Below are positions 32,016-39,897 of a DNA stretch of 64,000 nt, in pieces. Numbering within the stretch: the stretch's first letter is position 1; every line of letters begins with the position of its first letter. Both the position numbers and the translations under genes were made by a program. Under the pieces are notes generated by a model. The model was not told the DNA's origin and did no database searches. It worked only from the letters and a program-made list of their open reading frames with translations. The stretch is from JAGXQV01 sp964451375 (lineage in GTDB: Bacteria; Pseudomonadota; Gammaproteobacteria; Burkholderiales; Sulfuricellaceae): the NCBI GenBank assembly GCA_964451375.1, contig CAYVIN010000001.1, positions 1-64,000 on the forward strand. The letters are read 5' to 3'.

Positions 32016-32209
32016 TCAACTCCTTGTTGTTGAGAGGGCGTTGTATGAACACTCTTCCTGAGCAGGAAGCCAAGTCCTGTTTGAGTGACTTGAGAAGGTT
32101 GACTTGAATCGTGGGAACGAGCCAGAGCTGTGGCGAGCAATCTGGCGACCTCTTGGCTACGTTCTTTGGGGGAGAGCGACTCAGGCGAGACTGAATTGAT
32201 GATAATCAT
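32012..32209 (-). CDS. Small protein coupled to DUF2924
   Basis: The 65-residue product (MIIINSVSPESLSPKERSQEVARLLATALARS... TGLGFLLRKSVHTTPS) resembles the short proteins often encoded directly upstream of DUF2924 genes, with a shared EVARLLA helix and an LGF...VH C-terminus. The gene ends in an ATGA overlap with DUF2924. Its last third coincides with a leader motif shared with three other prophage genes (see 32016-32075). No function is known. Confidence 0.6.
   Translation of the reverse strand: MIIINSVSPESLSPKERSQEVARLLATALARSHDSSQPSQVTQTGLGFLLRKSVHTTPSQQQGVE
32016..32075 (-). promoter_or_regulatory. Conserved leader motif copy 4 (within small ORF)
   Basis: On the minus strand: CTTGGCTTCCTGCTCAGG, AAGAGTGTTCATACAACGCC, CTCTCAACAACAAGGAGTTG, then ATG 32015 of DUF2924. 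Here the leader is also coding sequence for the C-terminus of the 65-residue upstream protein. Confidence 0.5.
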
Positions 32210-32349
32210 CTGCAGGCAATCTTTCTCGTCAAAAATGGATGGCGAGATTATCCAGCCGGGATGCCGGTAAAAGCGATGAGGGAATTACGGGAGAATGCGG
32301 GTTTCTGACAACAAAACAGGATGTTGCGGTGGAAGCGTGGCAGCCACGC

Positions 32350-33276
32350 CTAGCGGACGATCATCTGACCGCTTCGCTCGAAGCGGTCAATGGTAGATTC
32401 CAGGCCGATTTCCTCGTTGTCATCGCTACCAGCATGCGAAATGCGCGGCCAAACTTTCGGCAGTAGCAAAAATGCCAAGGTGTAGTCATAGCGTTCAACG
32501 ATGAAACTCATCTCAGTGAGTTGCATCCCCTCCGGTTCCTGGGGAAACCAAAGATGCGCCGGCAAGGCCTGGGTTTCCTGCTGTGCCGAGCGATTGTGGG
32601 TGTGCAGAATGGAACGGACGGGAACGGGAATGGTGTTCTTACGCGTTGCCAGAAAGACCCCGGATTGATAAGCGGCATCGTTGGCGCGCGCCCACAGCAC
32701 ATGGTCGTCGCGCACGGCCAGCACTATTGCCCGAGCTGGCGCGAACTCGACCCATTTCAGGGCGGCCGCCGTCATGGAGACGCCATAACGCTCCTTGCAA
32801 TGCCTGATAAGCTCGAACGACAGCGGCTGTTCGAGTACCTGGCGACCGAAGTCGTCGTAGGGCATCAACAAGGTAGAGGCAAAAACATCCGCCGCCTTTT
32901 CGATATCGGCGTCCTCAGCTTCCCAATCATTCATGCCGGTCTGACTGCAGGTGAATTCGTTCCGAAGATGACGATGCAGAAGATAGTGACCGAATTCGTG
33001 GGCCAAGGTAAAACGAATGCGCCCCGTCGAGGCAATGGCGTTGTTGTAGATAATCTGCCATTTGCTTCGGGCGCTATTGGGCGCCAGCGCCCCGTCGAAT
33101 CCCGGCAGGTCGCCGGCAGTGATCTTGGCGATTGGGGAATCAGGGAAACGCTGACGTGAAATCTCTTTAGCCACTTCCTCGACATTGACCGGAAACCGCT
33201 CCATCCCGAATACCGTGTTCAGGACGGTGGAAATTTCACGGGCAGTCGCCTTGGGCGATTTCAGCAGAGTGGTCAT
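32350..33276 (-). CDS. ImmA/IrrE family metallo-endopeptidase
   Basis: The 308-residue protein has the zinc peptidase motif FTLAHEFGHYLLHRHL, with the third ligand in DIEKAADVFASTLLMP. ImmA/IrrE peptidases cleave or regulate XRE repressors, as ImmA does for ImmR of ICEBs1. The gene lies 20 bases downstream of an XRE repressor gene in the same operon, which supports a role in controlled induction of the prophage. The C-terminal 120 residues (after residue 180) are less conserved. ATG 33276 is preferred over in-frame starts inside the repressor gene. Confidence 0.9.
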   Translation of the reverse strand: MTTLLKSPKATAREISTVLNTVFGMERFPVNVEEVAKEISRQRFPDSPIAKITAGDLPGFDGALAPNSARSKWQIIYNNAIASTGRIRFTLAHEFGHYLLHRHLRNEFTCSQTGMNDWEAEDADIEKAADVFASTLLMPYDDFGRQVLEQPLSFELIRHCKERYGVSMTAAALKWVEFAPARAIVLAVRDDHVLWARANDAAYQSGVFLATRKNTIPVPVRSILHTHNRSAQQETQALPAHLWFPQEPEGMQLTEMSFIVERYDYTLAFLLLPKVWPRISHAGSDDNEEIGLESTIDRFERSGQMIVR

Positions 33277-33296
33277 GTAACAGGAAATGCTCGCGG

Positions 33297-33617
33297 TCAG
33301 TCGTCTTCGAAGGCGTCCAGTATCTTGCGCAACTGCTTCTTGGTCTCCGTCGGCATCTGACGGTATTTGCGGAAAAACGCCTGATCGGCGACTTCCTCGT
33401 TGGGTTCGATTTCCCGGTCGTCGAGCAAATATTCGGCAGTGACCCCTAGGGCGGTTGCGATACGGCTGAGGCGTTCCGCAGAAGGGCGCTGTACTTCGCG
33501 GTTCTCCAGTTCCCACAGCGTTGTTTTGCTGGAAGCAGTCAATTCCGCCAACTGATCCAGACTGTAGCCCTTGTCGTTGCGCAATTTGCGAATCTTCTCG
33601 CCAAGCTTGCTCGCCAT
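33297..33617 (-). CDS. XRE family prophage repressor
   Basis: The 106-residue protein has an N-terminal helix-turn-helix (SKLGEKIRKLRNDKGYSLDQLAELTASSKTTLWELENREVQRPSAERLSRIATALGV) and a helical C-terminus (FFRKYRQMPTETKKQLRKILDAF). It is the first gene of the leftward operon with ImmA/IrrE and is divergent from the rightward early genes. ATG 33617 is chosen: GAGGA at 33624-33628 sits 6 bases from it, but is flush against the alternative ATG at 33623. It probably binds the palindromes at 33667-33737. Confidence 0.9.
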   Translation of the reverse strand: MASKLGEKIRKLRNDKGYSLDQLAELTASSKTTLWELENREVQRPSAERLSRIATALGVTAEYLLDDREIEPNEEVADQAFFRKYRQMPTETKKQLRKILDAFEDD

Positions 33618-33650
33618 GGCCATTCCTCGTGCGTTATTGGAAACGCACAC

Positions 33651-33737
33651 AATATAGCACCAGTCCGAACGAATTCGTACCAGATTGACAAACTTTTCAA
33701 TCGCCCCTATGCTCTCCAAATGTTCGTAATCACGAAC
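33651..33737 (+). promoter_or_regulatory. Lysogeny switch: divergent promoters and operators
   Basis: Rightward promoter TTGACA (33685-33690), 17-base spacer, TATGCT (33708-33713). A leftward -10 (TATATT on the minus strand) lies at 33651-33656. A palindrome GTTCGTAATCACGAAC (33722-33737) follows the rightward -10, and a second related set of half-sites (GAACGAATTCGTAC, 33667-33680) overlaps the -35 region of the leftward promoter and abuts the rightward -35. The layout fits autoregulated repressor binding. Confidence 0.7.
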
Positions 33738-33790
33738 GCTGTTGTTTGATGTTTCGCCGTCTATTTCATTCCTCCACAAGAAAGGAACAC

Positions 33791-35047
33791 ATGGCCGCTT
33801 TCAATTACCGTCAACTGATCCGGCAGGTACCACCGCGCACCTGGCAGTTCTATTTCCAATCCCGCAAGATCGAACTCCCTCCCCAGCACGACTGGAATAT
33901 GCCGGTCGACAAGCTGGCCCCCGCCTTGGTCAAGACTATGGAAGCCTTGGACGAAGTGCCTCGCAAATCGCTCTTTGGCGAATTGCGGCGTGTCCATGAA
34001 ATCGCCAATCAGCGAGGTGTCGACGCATTGCGCAACGTGGCGCAGCCCAACTCAGCGTTGCATGAGGATTTCCCGACACTGTCCTCGGATGCTGAGCGTG
34101 TCTTGTGGGCGATGATCAATTGGCCGGAAATCTTCCATGCCGCCGAAGCGATTTACAGCGTCAACCTGCGTATCGGCAAGCGTGGTTGGAAGCGGCTCAA
34201 AGTCCAGCCCGGCGAAACGTTATTCCGCAGCTCGGAGGACGTTCAAGCATTGGAGCGCGCCCTGGCGGAATCCTTCACCCCACGCAAGGGAACGCCGCGC
34301 GCCTGCCAGATCGACACCCTGGATCGCCATCTCGACGGTGCGCTGCAATTGGGTATCTTGATCGAAGACAACGTCCAGCGGCAGTTGGAATTCGGAGCAG
34401 ACAATCGTACCCACTGGCGCGATGTTCGACCGCCGTTGCGTATGGATGTGGTGATTCACCCTGGCAGCGGCATGATCGACATTCTTGTCCCTGGCGGCGC
34501 CACGGCTCGCCAGGCGGTGCTGACGCAATTGGGCAATCACATTTTTAAACAACGCCTGCAGTCGTTGCCGATCCATGAGCCGATGTTTTTCCTCAATCGC
34601 CTGCGCGACGGATTCGAACTCTTCGACGACAGCCAGGTGGATCTGGCCGCCCACCGGGTGGAGCAGATTCGCTTGTCGCAGGCACGGCTGCGCGCCAATC
34701 TGCCGCCGTATTGCGACTATCTGGTCAAACCGCCGGGCAGCAAGGAGGCGCCGGATGTGTTGGCTTGTGTGACGGTCCATCAGCTTGATCATCGTCTGAT
34801 GGGTAACGGGTTCAACATCATGGATGCGGTGGTGTCGTTGTATTTCCTGCCAGCAGCGCCCGGCAAGCCGGGGCGGTTACTCCACGTCGAACTCAAGCAA
34901 AACGGCATCAGCAATTTGCGCGACATGGAGGAATCCGATGCCCGATTGGTCGAGGCGCTGCTGCTGGCTTGGGGAGTGATGCAACCCGCTGCAGCGGTAA
35001 CGGCGGATTGCCCGGAGAACGATTCCACCACCATCGCTTTGTCATGA
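33791..35047 (+). CDS. Unknown prophage protein, first gene of rightward operon
   Basis: The 418-residue protein (MAAFNYRQLIRQVPPRTWQFYFQSRKIELP) has alternating helical and strand segments, including MDVVIHPGSGMIDILVPGGATARQAVLTQLGNHIF and VVSLYFLPAAPGKPGRLLHVELKQNGISNL. No motif, signal peptide or membrane span is visible, and I recognise no family. AAAGGA precedes ATG 33791; the ORF from 33746 includes switch-region sequence. It is the first gene after the rightward switch promoter and is coupled by ATGA to the next gene. Confidence 0.75.
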   Translation: MAAFNYRQLIRQVPPRTWQFYFQSRKIELPPQHDWNMPVDKLAPALVKTMEALDEVPRKSLFGELRRVHEIANQRGVDALRNVAQPNSALHEDFPTLSSDAERVLWAMINWPEIFHAAEAIYSVNLRIGKRGWKRLKVQPGETLFRSSEDVQALERALAESFTPRKGTPRACQIDTLDRHLDGALQLGILIEDNVQRQLEFGADNRTHWRDVRPPLRMDVVIHPGSGMIDILVPGGATARQAVLTQLGNHIFKQRLQSLPIHEPMFFLNRLRDGFELFDDSQVDLAAHRVEQIRLSQARLRANLPPYCDYLVKPPGSKEAPDVLACVTVHQLDHRLMGNGFNIMDAVVSLYFLPAAPGKPGRLLHVELKQNGISNLRDMEESDARLVEALLLAWGVMQPAAAVTADCPENDSTTIALS

Positions 35048-36027
35048 TGACTACCATGATGCCATCCGCAACCACTGCGCTGAACGACCAGGCGCTCATT
35101 GAACTGTGCTGGCTGCTTGAACAGCCGGATCCCCGCTTGGGGCCGGACGCGATCTGGCTGAGCGGCAAACCGAAGATTTATGAGCATTTGCGTGATCTCG
35201 GCGCGCTGACGCTATCCAATGAACTTGCCAGCGATATCGTTTGCCGGGAATGTTGCAGCGAGTCCTTCGTGCCACAGGCCAACCCGGACGGCGATGCCGA
35301 ACATTTTCCTTACCGGGGATATTGCCCGGACTGCGGCTGGATTCCGCTGAAACCCGAGCAAGCCCGCCTGTGGCATGCGCATCCCCTCAAAATCGCGCGC
35401 TGGCTGGCAAGTGCCATGCAATTGACGCAGCGCTATTGCGTCGAAGTGGTGATCGACGGGGTGCTGTGGCGCTTGGGCGAAATTGAGCATCGGCGCAAGC
35501 GCCATACCCTGTTCTTTGCCCGGCGTGTCGCGGAATCGGCACAAGCGCTTCGGTCGGCACTGGGCGGGCGGGTGGCGCCGGGCGCGGAGGTCATCGTGAC
35601 CACCAGCGATACCGCCGCACTGCGACATTCCGATTTCACCCTGGTACCTATCCGGGCCGTGGCCCATCTCCGAAAAGCCGGATTCGTGATTGAAAACCTC
35701 ACCGCCTATCTTGGCGGAAGTGCTCGCGTGGAGATGACCGACGAAACCTCACTGCGCTTGATGCACACCAAACGGGTTGCGTTGATCGACGGCAAAGAAC
35801 ACAAACTATCCCCTCAGTTCTACGCCTTTCTGAAAATTCTCCAAGCCGCTGATGGTGATGAGGTGCATAAACGCCATCTCGCGGAAGCGCTCGGCCTCAA
35901 TGAGGGCACTTTCCGCAGCGCCGACATCGTCAAGCGGCACCGCCCGGTATTCGAGACGTTCGTCGACCTGGATCGCAAGGGGTCGTACTGGCTGAAACCG
36001 GAATTCATTGACCTGGAAAGGAGGTGA
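35044..36027 (+). CDS. Unknown protein with zinc-ribbon-like cysteines and C-terminal winged helix
   Basis: The 327-residue protein contains VCRECCSES...YCPDCGWIPL (about residues 60-95), a likely zinc ribbon, and ends in an apparent winged helix (KLSPQFYAFLKILQAADGDEVHKRHLAEALGLNEGTFRSADIVKRHRP), similar in style to OmpR-type DNA-binding regions. The middle has VLWRLGEIEHRRKRHTLFFARR. I do not recognise a family. ATG 35044 overlaps the stop of the preceding gene (ATGA), making a two-gene unit next to the switch region. Confidence 0.75.
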   Translation: MMTTMMPSATTALNDQALIELCWLLEQPDPRLGPDAIWLSGKPKIYEHLRDLGALTLSNELASDIVCRECCSESFVPQANPDGDAEHFPYRGYCPDCGWIPLKPEQARLWHAHPLKIARWLASAMQLTQRYCVEVVIDGVLWRLGEIEHRRKRHTLFFARRVAESAQALRSALGGRVAPGAEVIVTTSDTAALRHSDFTLVPIRAVAHLRKAGFVIENLTAYLGGSARVEMTDETSLRLMHTKRVALIDGKEHKLSPQFYAFLKILQAADGDEVHKRHLAEALGLNEGTFRSADIVKRHRPVFETFVDLDRKGSYWLKPEFIDLERR

Positions 36028-36080
36028 CGTATCCCAATTCGTTGAGCAGCATTCTTTTCAACTTCGATAAGGAAATAGCC

Positions 36081-36305
36081 ATGAGCGGCAAGAATCAACA
36101 TGTGGTTTCTCGTGAAGACGGTTGGGCGGTTCGCGGTGAGGGTAATCAGCGGGATACCTCGCATCATCGCACCCAGGCAGAAGCCGAACAGGCGGCGCGC
36201 GAGATCGCCATCAACCAGCGAAGCGAAGTCTTTATCCACGGCGAGAACGGACGTATCCGCGAACGCAATAGCTACGGCAACGATCCGTTTCCGCCGAAAG
36301 GGTGA
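36081..36305 (+). CDS. DUF2188 family protein
   Basis: The 74-residue protein has the DUF2188 pattern: KNQHVVSREDGWAVRGEGNQRDTSHHRTQAEAEQAAREIAINQRSEVFIHGENGRIRERNSYGNDPFPPKG. Such proteins occur in phages, plasmids and many bacteria; function is unknown. Start 36081 follows AAGGAAAT; an in-frame start at 36024 is inside the upstream gene. It is the last gene of the first rightward transcript, before a terminator. Confidence 0.88.
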   Translation: MSGKNQHVVSREDGWAVRGEGNQRDTSHHRTQAEAEQAAREIAINQRSEVFIHGENGRIRERNSYGNDPFPPKG

Positions 36306-36341
36306 TACGCCACTGACACACCAGAAGTCAGTTTGACTAAC

Positions 36342-36371
36342 AAGCCCGGCCTAATCCGCCGGGCTTTTTTT
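36342..36371 (+). terminator. Rho-independent terminator
   Basis: Stem AGCCCGGC/GCCGGGCT with a 7-base loop and seven following T residues. It ends the transcript of the unknown pair and DUF2188 before the early replication module. Confidence 0.88.
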
Positions 36372-36505
36372 CGTCAAAAAATTGTCGCAAAAAATCGAAT
36401 TGCCGATTTTGCCCACCCTTTCTGTCCACTCTGCCCACCGGTTTGCCCACCCCCTGAAGCCCACACTTCCCCTCACGTTTCCACATTACAGAAAGGAGCC
36501 AAAAC

Positions 36506-36718
36506 GTGAGCATCAAACATCTCAATCAACGCCAACTGGCGGAACGCTGGGGCATTTCGGAAGCCTCTCTGGAACGCTGGCGCTCAGAAGGCATCGGCCC
36601 GGTTTTCATGAAAATCCAAGGCCGCGTCCTCTACCGCGAGCTGGACATCGAAGCCTTCGAAACAAGCAGCCTGCGCAAGAGCACTGCGGGCAATGTCCTG
36701 GAAGGCGGTGCGGCATGA
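36506..36718 (+). CDS. Excisionase/AlpA-like small HTH protein
   Basis: The 70-residue product (GTG start) is a compact winged helix: HLNQRQLAERWGISEASLERWRSEGIGPVFMKIQGRVLYRELDIEAFE. This is the HTH_17 type seen in Xis and AlpA-like proteins, which bind att DNA or regulate phage promoters. A GGAG ribosome binding site precedes GTG 36506. Three copies of TGCCCACC lie upstream (36410, 36432, 36444) and could be its binding sites. Confidence 0.75.
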   Translation: MSIKHLNQRQLAERWGISEASLERWRSEGIGPVFMKIQGRVLYRELDIEAFETSSLRKSTAGNVLEGGAA

Positions 36719-37203
36719 ACGATCTCGCCATTATTTCCACCGACAAACTGCCAGAGTTAACCGTGGCGCAAATTGCTGCGTTGCCGGTTGAGCACCTCCA
36801 AGAACTCGACACCCAGTTGGGTGAACTGACCAACTGGCTGAAATCCGCCAAGGAGAAATTCTCCACAGCTCTCGAACAACGCTACGGCGAGCCGTCCCGC
36901 GCTGCTCGTCTGGCCGCCGGCAAGGACTTCGGCACTGTGCATGTTAGCGACAATGACCTGCGCATCACCGCCGATCTCCCCAAGAAGGTCACCTGGGATC
37001 AACCTCAACTCGCCGCCATCGCCCGGCGCATCGCCGCCTCTGGCGACAAGGTCGAGGACTACATCGACGTCGAGTTCTCGATTTCCGAATCGCGTTTCAA
37101 CAACTGGCCGCCAGCACTCAAAGAGCAATTCACTGCAGCGCGCACCGTCAAGCCCGGCAAAGCCACATTTCGCCTCGCTCTGGTTTCGGAAGGCGGTGCA
37201 TGA
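36715..37203 (+). CDS. Phage early protein of unknown function
   Basis: The 162-residue protein starts MNDLAIISTDKLPELTVAQIAALPVEHLQELDTQL and has a helical N-terminus and a C-terminal beta-rich region (SDNDLRITADLPKKVTWDQPQLAAIARRIAASGDKVEDYIDVEFSISESRF). It sits immediately before the Sak4-like ATPase in many similar prophages and may work with it, but no motif shows its role. ATG 36715 overlaps the upstream stop; its own stop overlaps the next ATG. Confidence 0.75.
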   Translation: MNDLAIISTDKLPELTVAQIAALPVEHLQELDTQLGELTNWLKSAKEKFSTALEQRYGEPSRAARLAAGKDFGTVHVSDNDLRITADLPKKVTWDQPQLAAIARRIAASGDKVEDYIDVEFSISESRFNNWPPALKEQFTAARTVKPGKATFRLALVSEGGA

Positions 37204-38033
37204 TGGCCTTCCCAATCATTTCTGCCGACGAACGCCTGGCCGAAAAGCGCGGGGTGAAACTGGTGATGCTCGGTAAGTCCGGGATCGGCAAAACTACCCA
37301 ACTCAAGACCCTGCCCGAAGAGACCACCCTGTTCGTCGATGCCGAATCCGGCGATCTCGCCGTCCAGGATTGGCATGGCGATGCAGTACGTCCCAAGACC
37401 TGGCCGGAATTCCGCGATTTGGCGGTATTCCTCGCCGGGCCGAACCGTGCAGTGGCCGAGGATCAACCCTTCTCGATCCCGCATTTCGAGCATGTCTGCC
37501 GGCAATACGGTGATCCCGCGCAACTGGCCAAGTACGACACCTACTTCGTCGACTCAATTACTGTCTTGTCGCGGCTGTGCTTCGCCTGGTGCAAAACCCA
37601 GCCGCAAGCCCTCTCAGAAAAAACCGGCAAACCCGATACCCGAGGCGCCTACGGCCTACTCGGCATCGAAATGCTGACCGCCTTGACCCATCTCCAGCAC
37701 GCCCGAGGCAAGAACGTCATCTTCGTGGCGATTCTCGACGAACGGGTGGATGACTACAACAAGAAGTTCTTCACCCCGCAGATCGAAGGCAGCAAGACTG
37801 CCCTGGAACTGCCCGGCATCGTCGACGAAGTCATCACCCTGACGGAAATCATCGCGGAAGACGGCACCCATTACCGCGCCTTCGTCTGCCACACCGTGAA
37901 TGCCTGGGACTACCCCGCCAAGGATCGCTCGGGGCGTCTCGGCATGATCGAGCCGCCTCATCTCGCCAACCTCATCGCCAAGTGTGCCGGCCAGCCCATC
38001 GCCGATGTTCGCCAATCCCTTACTCAGGAGTAA
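37200..38033 (+). CDS. Sak4-like RecA-fold ATPase (phage recombination)
   Basis: The 277-residue protein has Walker A MLGKSGIGKTTQL, a TLFVDAESGDLAV strand, a Walker B-type strand at TYFVDSITVL, and GKNVIFVAILDERV. This is the AAA_24 family, related to Sak4 single-strand annealing and recombination proteins of phages. It is followed by an SSB-like protein, which fits the Sak4-SSB pairing. Start 37200 (ATGATG) overlaps the upstream gene. Confidence 0.85.
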   Translation: MMAFPIISADERLAEKRGVKLVMLGKSGIGKTTQLKTLPEETTLFVDAESGDLAVQDWHGDAVRPKTWPEFRDLAVFLAGPNRAVAEDQPFSIPHFEHVCRQYGDPAQLAKYDTYFVDSITVLSRLCFAWCKTQPQALSEKTGKPDTRGAYGLLGIEMLTALTHLQHARGKNVIFVAILDERVDDYNKKFFTPQIEGSKTALELPGIVDEVITLTEIIAEDGTHYRAFVCHTVNAWDYPAKDRSGRLGMIEPPHLANLIAKCAGQPIADVRQSLTQE

Positions 38034-38036
38034 ATC

Positions 38037-38657
38037 ATGACTCAATGGAACGACTATAACGACGCCGAACAACAGCAAGGCTTCGACCTCATCCCCAAGG
38101 GCACCCTGGTCAAGGTGCGCATGACCCTCAAGCCGGGCGGTTACGACGATCCGGCACAAGGCTGGACGGGCGGTTACGCCACGCAGAGCGTCGATACCGG
38201 TTCGATCTTCCTCAATGCCGAATTCGTGGTGCTGGAAGGCGAATACGCCAAACGCAAGTTGTGGTCGCTGATCGGCCTCTATTCGCCCAAGGGCGACGCC
38301 TGGACCAACATGGGGCGCAGTTTCATTCGCGCCGTCCTCAACTCCGCACAAAACCTTCATCCCCACGACAACACCCCGCAAGCCCAGGCAGCGCGGCGCA
38401 TTGTCGATTTCAGCGCGCTCGACGGCATCGTCTTCGTTGCCCGTGTTGATGTCGAAAAGGATGCCAAGGGTGAGGACAAAAACGTCATCAAGCTGGTGAT
38501 CGAGCCCGATCACCCAGACTACGCCCGTCTGATGGGCGTGATGCCCAAGGTGTCGCCCGGCGGTGGTTTCTCTGGGGCACCAGTAACGCCCACCGCGCCA
38601 CCGCCATCCCAACCGCCCAAACCCGGTGTCCCTGCCAAACCGGCCTGGGCGTCATAA
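38037..38657 (+). CDS. SSB-like phage protein
   Basis: The 206-residue protein has an OB-like core: FDLIPKGTLVKVRMTLKPGGYDD, FLNAEFVVLEGEYAKRKLWSLIGLYSPK, IRAVLNSAQNL, IDFSALDGIVFVARVDVEKDAKGEDKNVIKLVIEPDHPDY, and a proline-rich tail ending in AWAS. The acidic-free tail differs from bacterial SSB. It lies directly after the Sak4-like gene and is probably its single-strand-DNA-binding partner; that role is inferred from position and fold. Confidence 0.7.
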   Translation: MTQWNDYNDAEQQQGFDLIPKGTLVKVRMTLKPGGYDDPAQGWTGGYATQSVDTGSIFLNAEFVVLEGEYAKRKLWSLIGLYSPKGDAWTNMGRSFIRAVLNSAQNLHPHDNTPQAQAARRIVDFSALDGIVFVARVDVEKDAKGEDKNVIKLVIEPDHPDYARLMGVMPKVSPGGGFSGAPVTPTAPPPSQPPKPGVPAKPAWAS

Positions 38658-38665
38658 GGCAGCAT

Positions 38666-39115
38666 ATGCGCTGCCGGATCTGTCATCGGCAAGCACGGGG
38701 ATTCGGCCATCTCGATGGTCGTTTCCAGATCGCCGATCCCCGGCGCTATCCCCTCGACTGGGTGTTCTGCAGCCTGCGCTGCCTGGATGCCTTCCACAAC
38801 TTGTACGAGCAATGGCGGGAATCCAAGCCGCCATTGCAGGAGAAATTCATGATTGAACCCACAGACATGGAGATTCAGGCAATGCGCGCCTGCCTCAAGG
38901 CCTTCGGTGAGGCGGCGGGCGAGATCGGCTTTGACAAACCGCTCGGTACGTACTCGGAGGAACAAGCCCTGCGCGTCATCAACGCCATCGTCACCGGCTA
39001 CGTTGAGGCGATGGCCGCCGCGCATGCAGCGACCCGGCATCCGCCATTGCACTTCCCGCCGGGAAGCGACCCTTTCGCAGGCATGAGCGAAGACCTACCT
39101 TGGGAGACCAAGTGA
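38666..39115 (+). CDS. DUF6511 family phage protein
   Basis: The 149-residue protein begins with a zinc-finger-like segment (MRCRICHRQARGFGHLDGRF...WVFCSLRCLDAFH; four cysteines) and a helical C-terminus (MEIQAMRACLKAFGEAAGEIGFDKPLGTYSEEQALRVINAIVTGYVEAM). This matches DUF6511 proteins of proteobacterial prophages. Function is unknown; the position before a nuclease gene suggests a role in early DNA metabolism. Its stop overlaps the next ATG (TGATG). Confidence 0.85.
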   Translation: MRCRICHRQARGFGHLDGRFQIADPRRYPLDWVFCSLRCLDAFHNLYEQWRESKPPLQEKFMIEPTDMEIQAMRACLKAFGEAAGEIGFDKPLGTYSEEQALRVINAIVTGYVEAMAAAHAATRHPPLHFPPGSDPFAGMSEDLPWETK

Positions 39116-39867
39116 TGCTGGATTTTAACCATCAGCCCAAATTCCACGAGCGTATCGGCATGTTGGTGGATGTGGCACTCCAGGCCGAGCGGCAACAACA
39201 ACCGAAGCGCACCTACCTCGGCGCCTCTCGGCTCGGCGTGTCCTGCGAGCGCGCCCTGCAATACGAATATGCCGACGCGCCGGTCGACGAGGGCGCGGAT
39301 TTCTCGGGCCGAACGCTGCGCATCTTCGAGCTCGGCCATGTTCTGGAAGACTTGGCCATCCGTTGGCTGCGCCTGGCCGGCTTCGACCTCTATACCCGTA
39401 AGGAGAACAGCGAGCAGTTCGGCTTCGCTGTGGCAGGTGGACGCATCCAGGGGCACGTCGATGGTGTGATCAACGGTGCGCCGCCCGATCTGGGTCTGTC
39501 ATTCCCGATGCTGTGGGAGTGCAAAACCATGAACGCCCAGCACTGGCGGGATTGCGTCAAGAAAGGCGTCGCTGTCGCCAAGCCGGTGTATGCCGCGCAG
39601 GTCGCCACCTACCAAGCCTACATGGAAAGCGATATCCCCGGCATCTCGGAAAACCCGGCGCTGTTCACCGCGATCAACAAGGACACCGAAGAACTGTGGT
39701 TCGAACTGCTGCCCTTTGATGGCGCGCTAGCGCAGCGCATGTCCGATCGTGCGGTGAAGATCATCCGCGCCACCGATGCCGGGGAGTTGCTGCCCCGTTC
39801 CTTTACCGACGCCACCCATTTCGAATGCAAATGCTGCGCGTGGGCCAACCGTTGCTGGAGGGCTTAA
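39115..39867 (+). CDS. PD-(D/E)XK family phage nuclease
   Basis: The 250-residue protein contains GRTLRIFELGHVLEDLAIRWLRLAGF, GGRIQGHVDGVI (motif Asp), MLWECKTMNAQHWRDCVKKG (the ExK motif) and YAAQVATYQAYM, the typical PD-(D/E)XK exonuclease core of RecB/Cas4/YqaJ-like proteins, and ends with ECKCCAWANRCW, which may hold an iron-sulfur cluster. It likely resects DNA ends for the Sak4-type annealing system. ATG 39115 overlaps the previous stop. Confidence 0.85.
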   Translation: MLDFNHQPKFHERIGMLVDVALQAERQQQPKRTYLGASRLGVSCERALQYEYADAPVDEGADFSGRTLRIFELGHVLEDLAIRWLRLAGFDLYTRKENSEQFGFAVAGGRIQGHVDGVINGAPPDLGLSFPMLWECKTMNAQHWRDCVKKGVAVAKPVYAAQVATYQAYMESDIPGISENPALFTAINKDTEELWFELLPFDGALAQRMSDRAVKIIRATDAGELLPRSFTDATHFECKCCAWANRCWRA

Positions 39868-39897
39868 CTATGACGTCACTTTATCCATCAAGGGGGA

